This document shows positions 59,429-64,000 of a stretch of 64,000 bases of DNA, in pieces. The translations under genes were made by a program, and so were the position numbers. The notes under the pieces were generated by a model that did not search any database, was not told where the DNA came from, and worked only from the letters and a program-made list of their open reading frames with translations. The number at the start of each line of letters is the position of its first letter. Position 1 is the first letter of the stretch. The stretch is from Rickettsia rhipicephali str. 3-7-female6-CWPP (lineage in GTDB: Bacteria > Pseudomonadota > Alphaproteobacteria > Rickettsiales > Rickettsiaceae), in assembly GCF_000284075.1 (NCBI RefSeq), contig NC_017042.1, positions 1,116,001 to 1,180,000 on the forward strand. The letters run 5' to 3'.

Positions 59429-60334
59429 TTAATGGTCAATCATATTGTTCCTAATTATGGAAGCAATTATACCAAATAGTAATAAAGTAATAGTTACAGT
59501 GAGCGTAACATATGCCGGAATCGCTATATAATGATGAATAAATATTTTAAAGCCGATAAATATTAAAATTAAAGCCAAAGAATATTTTATATAACTGAAA
59601 CGTTCTACAATTTCTGCTAAACAAAAGAATAACGCTCTAAGCCCTAAAATAGCAAAAATATTTGAAGTATAAATTATATAAACATCATTAGTAATTGCGA
59701 ATATTGCCGGTATACTATCTATAGCAAAAACTAAATCTATTGCTTCTATCAGTACTAGAGATATAAAAAGGGGAGTACAATATAGTTTGTTATTGCGTTT
59801 AACAACAAATTTATCCCCTTCAAGGTTAGGGGTAATATTTAGATTTTTTATTATTGACTGGCAAATATAAGAATTCTGTATATCAAAAGTTTTATGTGAT
59901 ACATAGAAAGTTTTTATACCTGTAGCAATAAGTATTACGGCAAAAATATATAATAACCAGGCAAATTTATTTATAAGAATAATACCGCCGTAAATCATTA
60001 CGGCTCTGAATATTATTACGCCTATTATACCGAAAAATAAAACACGATGTTGATATTGCCCGGGAATTTTAAAAAATTGGAACATAATAGAGATAACAAA
60101 AATATTATCAAGTGACATAGCTTTCTCAATGAGAAAACAAGTATAATATTCACGAGCATGATCTGCCCCCATATTATAGTAAACATAGATACCGAATAAA
60201 CAAGCTATTACAAGATAGAAAAGACTAAAAAGTACGCTTTCTTTAAAGCTCATTATGGTATTTTTTTTGTGTATTATTCCCAAATCGAGAATCAGTAAAG
60301 CAGCGATTACCGTATAAAAAATAATCCAACTCAT
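59429..60334 (-). CDS. TerC-family integral membrane protein
   Basis: 301 residues, about nine spans. Conserved acidic membrane motifs: [11 protein letters not shown] near the start, [40 protein letters not shown], and [17 protein letters not shown]. TerC/Alx proteins export manganese or act in metal handling and in assembly of exported proteins. It starts 4 bases after the stop of the long exported protein gene, so both are likely on one transcript. Confidence 0.92.
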   Translation of the reverse strand: MSWIIFYTVIAALLILDLGIIHKKNTIMSFKESVLFSLFYLVIACLFGIYVYYNMGADHAREYYTCFLIEKAMSLDNIFVISIMFQFFKIPGQYQHRVLFFGIIGVIIFRAVMIYGGIILINKFAWLLYIFAVILIATGIKTFYVSHKTFDIQNSYICQSIIKNLNITPNLEGDKFVVKRNNKLYCTPLFISLVLIEAIDLVFAIDSIPAIFAITNDVYIIYTSNIFAILGLRALFFCLAEIVERFSYIKYSLALILIFIGFKIFIHHYIAIPAYVTLTVTITLLLFGIIASIIRNNMIDH

Positions 60335-60338
60335 TTAT

Positions 60339-63300
60339 TTATCTCTTCATTTTATATTGCATGTGGAAATATAGTCCTCCACCAAACATAACTCTTAGCT
60401 GGAATCTTATAGTATTTTCTCCTTGTTTTAAATAACGCTTTATATCAATCGGTAAATTTTTAGCTTGTAATGCTTGACCTTGGTCATTTCCATTGTTACA
60501 GTACCTTTTCTCATCTAGAGAATCAACGTTAGTCGGGAGGCTAAGTAACTTTATGCCGTTGACATATATTAATGCGCAATCATCATACCATAAATCTTTT
60601 ACTTCAAAATACTCAATATCGTCCATTATTGCATCTAAAGTTACTTTGAATTCTACAGTATGCAATATTGTATTATCCGGTTTATTTGCTGCCTCTATAA
60701 ATGCTCCATCCTTTGGAAATGCCATAATGCTCCCCTGTGGTACCGGTTTTTTGTTTAAGATATAGTCACCTATTTTAGTTACCGGATTATAAGGGGTCTC
60801 AGGTAATTGGTCTGATGGAAAGTCGTTATAACCAACTTTTATAGGTAGTCCTTTAGATTCTCTACAGCCGACATTTTGGCCTAAAGGTTCAAACTCGACA
60901 ACCTTTCTATCAAAATATGATAAACAATGGCGTTCTAAAGGTTTATTAGGATCAATAGGTATCCAATTCGTCGGGCATTTTCCTTTTGCAAGTTCTCCTA
61001 TATCGCTTTCAGGCCATTCTGCATTACCATGATTGTTACCGGAAGGAGCTTTCTCTGTGCTAGGAATTTTAGCACAAGTAGGTACTAATATAGGAGCGCA
61101 AAGATTTAGCTCTTGCCAAGTTTTATCTCTTACATCTTCAGTCTCAGCTTTATATGTCGGCTCAGGAGGAGTATTGTTCTCTCCTTTTGTATATGTCACT
61201 GTATAATATTTTGAAGGATCTACCGGTACTAATATTGGTCCTATGTTAGGTTTCGGCTCGATTCTATCTGTATAATCCCTACTTAAAACACATATTGGAG
61301 TATTAGCCTTATCGTTATTGGTATAGCATTTACTCGGAATCTTATTTATATTGCAAGTATAAATTGTAATACCTCTTCCTGGACCTGACACTGTTTCTTC
61401 TAGAGTACAGCGCGTTAGATCTGTATCTTTTTTACATAAGCCAAGATTTGGATATTTAACGTTATATTTATTTTTAAAATCTTTACAATTTATAGTATCG
61501 TTGTTGTTGAGTTTAGCAAGTACACAATTTGTCGAGTCATTATTGTAACCGGGAATAGGTGATCCATCAGGTAAAGTAGGACGCAGCATAGGGTTACAAT
61601 GTTGGAAATTTTTCGGCATCAAGCAGGCATGCGTTCCACCTTGGATATATTTACCGTTTATATATTCTAAATATTTTAAATATACCGCACTTGAGTCAGG
61701 ATTTCCATTACTATCATAAGGTTCTTTATCGTCTTTATATTTACCGTGAATAGTCAACTGATTTAGAGCATTCTCTCCTGAAAACGGCATAGCAATATAT
61801 TTATCTTCCTTTGGATCTTTTGGTGGATCTTTAGGTATAAACGCAACGGAAGAACTATACTTATAACCGGCAAGCATTACTATGCTTTCTGTGTCAGTGG
61901 GGTTGGGAGGTGGAGGTCCGGCGTATGCTAACGGCGTTACAAGAGTGCTTGTTTCATCTATGATATTATCGCCTTCTCTTACTTGTACTGACGCAATGAA
62001 TTGCGGTTTATAATAAGCATCGTTGGGATTGCTATTATTAGTACAGGTAATTCCGGCATATTGCTTTGCACATTCGTAAGCAGCTAAGCTGTAAGAATGA
62101 TTTACTCTCGGTACGCAATCTATTAAATTACCAGACTCAAATAAGCAAATATTATTAGGATTTTGCTTATCGTCTTCGGTATTACTAATAGAGACATAAA
62201 GCTTTCTATCTTTACCGTTATTGTCTTTTAAGGTGACATCTGTCTTTATAGGCATTAAGCTAGCTGTATCTTGCTTTTGTACCTCAGGAAATTTTACGCT
62301 TACATCCTTAAATTCGCCGATATTAACTCCCCACACTTTTTGACAGGTAGTTGAATTAGAACTTGGACAGTCCGGTATATCGCTTATGTAGTAATCGCTG
62401 GGTGTTTCTACATTTCCAATTTTCTGCGAATATACTATTCTAAATCCCTCATTACAACCGTTAGCTGTAACACTACATGGCGTAGAAATTTCTGTATTAA
62501 TACATGGAGTGTCGCCTGAAGTATTCTTACACGATTTAATTAAATCTTTAAAAGCTGTATTAGTATGAGTAATTTTTGCTGAAGAAAAATCTATATTACG
62601 TGGTTCTACACAAGTTTTGAGGTCAGAGGAAGAACTCGTGCAAAGTGGAACAAGATTGCTAAAGCTAACACGTATGGTATTATTAACAATATTGTTTTTA
62701 ACATTAATATTAGATGGCACTACACAAGCCGGACTAGTAGAAGATTGGTCAAACTTGCCGCTTGCATCTTTTATGCTACATACATTATTAGCACTCGCAT
62801 TAATGCTAATATAATCTAAATTTGGACAATATGGCGGTGGAAAAGGCCCTAAAGGTAATTGTACACAACCAAAAGAATAGCTATCTACAGAGCCGTTTAA
62901 TGACCCAAGTGCTTCAATAATTTTTATTATTAAAGCAGGAAAAAATTTGAAAATCTCTCCTATTGCATTAAGTATTGATTGAAGTACTTTTATAAATTCT
63001 GAATCTTGATTTATCATACCAAGAAGCTGCCCTAATAAACTTGGTAAACTTACTCCTTTTATCGTTTCAACTAAAAATTTTAATACTTTTGCAATAGGGC
63101 TAAGTTCGTTAGTGTGATGAAGAGGTTGACGATTAGGATTCCAGTCCATCGGATCAAGATGTACACCAGAATCTGAAACAAGGTTAACAAGTCCAGGATC
63201 GCTATAAGCACAAAGTTTAGGAGATTTTAAAGTAATTATTTGTCCGTCTATACCGATTATCTTATTATCAGTTTCTGTATAACCGACTTTATTGAGATGT

Positions 63301-63839
63301 ACTCCATCGGTATAACCTGGATCCGCAGGGGAAGGTGGGGCATTTATCCCGGGAGGTGGAGGCATATCCGGTACGGCAACTCTAGCACAGACTCTAGTTA
63401 GAGGTAGACCGTAACCTGTAGGCCATAATACACATTCTCCATCCCAATTTAAAGTAGAGTTTTGGTGCCAACAAGCTACGGCATTACAGCTTTGAACTCT
63501 AATACGAATTTTTGGAGTAAAGTAACTACTATCAGGGGCTTCTTCTGCACATCTATTAAGTAAAAAACCGATAAATGTACCTGGGTAATCAAATTTTAAT
63601 AAACAAGTATCATTATCGCGACCGTCGCTTTTATTCCAAGGAGGACATAATGTGCCTGGTTTAAAAGGCCCTCTTGGTTTTGCATTGATGCCTCCATCCT
63701 TATTCCAAATTTCCGTTCTCTCACTTTGACCGCAATTACATGGATCGCTAAGACAATCGGCTATATCACCCCAAATAGATGCATATACATTAAATGAGAA
63801 AAATGAAAATAAGAAAAATAGTAAATATTTTTTTAACAC
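60339..63839 (-). CDS. Very long exported Cys-rich protein of unknown function
   Basis: 1166 residues. Signal peptide [20 protein letters not shown], then [17 protein letters not shown]. Cys pairs occur through most of the length; Pro-rich stretches ([29 protein letters not shown]). A hydrophobic, amphipathic region at about 250-320 ([20 protein letters not shown], then [20 protein letters not shown]). The C-terminal 150 residues look like a beta-sandwich ([38 protein letters not shown]). Many disulfides imply a periplasmic or surface place. Some features (exported, Cys-rich, amphipathic) recall conjugation proteins such as TraN, but I cannot show homology. The frame is intact. Confidence 0.65.
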   Translation of the reverse strand: MLKKYLLFFLFSFFSFNVYASIWGDIADCLSDPCNCGQSERTEIWNKDGGINAKPRGPFKPGTLCPPWNKSDGRDNDTCLLKFDYPGTFIGFLLNRCAEEAPDSSYFTPKIRIRVQSCNAVACWHQNSTLNWDGECVLWPTGYGLPLTRVCARVAVPDMPPPPGINAPPSPADPGYTDGVHLNKVGYTETDNKIIGIDGQIITLKSPKLCAYSDPGLVNLVSDSGVHLDPMDWNPNRQPLHHTNELSPIAKVLKFLVETIKGVSLPSLLGQLLGMINQDSEFIKVLQSILNAIGEIFKFFPALIIKIIEALGSLNGSVDSYSFGCVQLPLGPFPPPYCPNLDYISINASANNVCSIKDASGKFDQSSTSPACVVPSNINVKNNIVNNTIRVSFSNLVPLCTSSSSDLKTCVEPRNIDFSSAKITHTNTAFKDLIKSCKNTSGDTPCINTEISTPCSVTANGCNEGFRIVYSQKIGNVETPSDYYISDIPDCPSSNSTTCQKVWGVNIGEFKDVSVKFPEVQKQDTASLMPIKTDVTLKDNNGKDRKLYVSISNTEDDKQNPNNICLFESGNLIDCVPRVNHSYSLAAYECAKQYAGITCTNNSNPNDAYYKPQFIASVQVREGDNIIDETSTLVTPLAYAGPPPPNPTDTESIVMLAGYKYSSSVAFIPKDPPKDPKEDKYIAMPFSGENALNQLTIHGKYKDDKEPYDSNGNPDSSAVYLKYLEYINGKYIQGGTHACLMPKNFQHCNPMLRPTLPDGSPIPGYNNDSTNCVLAKLNNNDTINCKDFKNKYNVKYPNLGLCKKDTDLTRCTLEETVSGPGRGITIYTCNINKIPSKCYTNNDKANTPICVLSRDYTDRIEPKPNIGPILVPVDPSKYYTVTYTKGENNTPPEPTYKAETEDVRDKTWQELNLCAPILVPTCAKIPSTEKAPSGNNHGNAEWPESDIGELAKGKCPTNWIPIDPNKPLERHCLSYFDRKVVEFEPLGQNVGCRESKGLPIKVGYNDFPSDQLPETPYNPVTKIGDYILNKKPVPQGSIMAFPKDGAFIEAANKPDNTILHTVEFKVTLDAIMDDIEYFEVKDLWYDDCALIYVNGIKLLSLPTNVDSLDEKRYCNNGNDQGQALQAKNLPIDIKRYLKQGENTIRFQLRVMFGGGLYFHMQYKMKR

Positions 63840-63888
63840 TTTGAGTATTCTTTATGCTCGTTGTTTTTATAGTTCATAATAAATTATT

Positions 63889-63965
63889 GTCATCCCACGA
63901 GCTTGTAGTGGGATCCAGTCCTTTTAAATGTTTTTTGGATCCCATAATAAATCACGGGATGACAG
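63889..63965. repeat. GTCATCCCACGAGCTTGTAG...CACGGGATGAC repeat
   Basis: Member of the dispersed family, upstream of the long exported-protein gene, with arms about 50 bases apart. Confidence 0.8.
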
Positions 63966-64000
63966 AGTGAAATATTAGTCCGTATTTAACTCATTATATA

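Noticed and set aside
60493-62814. Plus-strand frames of 65-90 codons opposite the long exported protein
   Set aside because: Shadows of an intact 3.5-kb gene; no starts with ribosome-binding sites.

Overview
The window is a chromosomal stretch of a Rickettsia (obligate intracellular Alphaproteobacterium). Grounds: very AT-rich DNA; a Tlc-type nucleotide transporter; a circularly permuted two-piece tmRNA with tag ANDNNRSVGRLALAA; an NDUFA12-type complex I subunit; TlyC; a 554-residue protein lysine methyltransferase like the one acting on rickettsial OmpB; many short palindromic repeats of the Rickettsia type, some inside reading frames; and many genes in decay. The species cannot be fixed by reading alone.

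Layout. 1-6,000 (minus strand): lpxK (cut by the window edge), an M23 murein peptidase, rlmJ, remnants of a toxin-antitoxin pair and of a RhuM protein, ligA, a broken Phd/YefM antitoxin, tgt. 6,000-10,400: a graveyard with a SpoT-like HD protein, a ProP-like MFS transporter, a Rickettsia-type membrane protein, and a DUF883 plus membrane-protein pair, all broken. 10,400-12,800 (minus): mlaD, NDUFA12-like, rnhA, sspB, then the permuted tmRNA. 12,900-20,600 (mostly plus): lpxI-coaE-dnaQ (overlapping), surf1, an AddA-like helicase, fabD. 20,600-29,800: the most disturbed region. It holds a tRNA-Ser(GCU) whose 3' end is repeated 3.6 kb downstream, enclosing a decayed LRR/coiled-coil/ankyrin gene and other debris, followed by a shattered SF1 helicase gene. 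29,800-32,000: decayed thiolase and PHA synthase genes. 32,000-41,340: tlc (Tlc5-like), a Nudix hydrolase, tlyC-ybeY, a dead MazF-type toxin-antitoxin pair, glyA-lipA, an esterase, grxD, nth. 41,340-44,040: a long wrecked hypothetical gene, an entericidin-like lipoprotein, a broken Rpn-family nuclease. 44,100-51,500: rsmI, an LpoA-like lipoprotein, tatA, pgpA, rplU-rpmA, lysC, an HTH protein, ccmA. 51,500-56,200 (minus): nuoJ-nuoK-nuoL-nuoM, with a palindromic repeat inserted in frame in nuoL. 56,150-56,810: an apparently intact HigBA-like toxin-antitoxin pair. 56,900-63,900 (minus): a PKMT1-like methyltransferase, an outer-membrane beta-barrel protein, a TerC protein and a 1166-residue exported Cys-rich protein.

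The working genes serve envelope building (lpxK, lpxI, pgpA, mlaD, murein peptidase, LpoA-like), respiration (nuo, NDUFA12-like, surf1, ccmA), translation and tRNA/rRNA modification (tgt, rlmJ, rsmI, ybeY, rplU, rpmA, tmRNA plus sspB for ribosome rescue), DNA upkeep (ligA, dnaQ, nth, addA, rnhA) and parasitism (tlc, PKMT). The broken genes are mostly accessory: stress alarmone, osmolyte transport, storage polymer, toxin-antitoxin and host-interaction type proteins. Several frameshifts fall in or near runs of A or T. No CRISPR array, insertion sequence with a transposase, or integrase was seen. All family calls rest on motif and sequence recognition; no database search was run.
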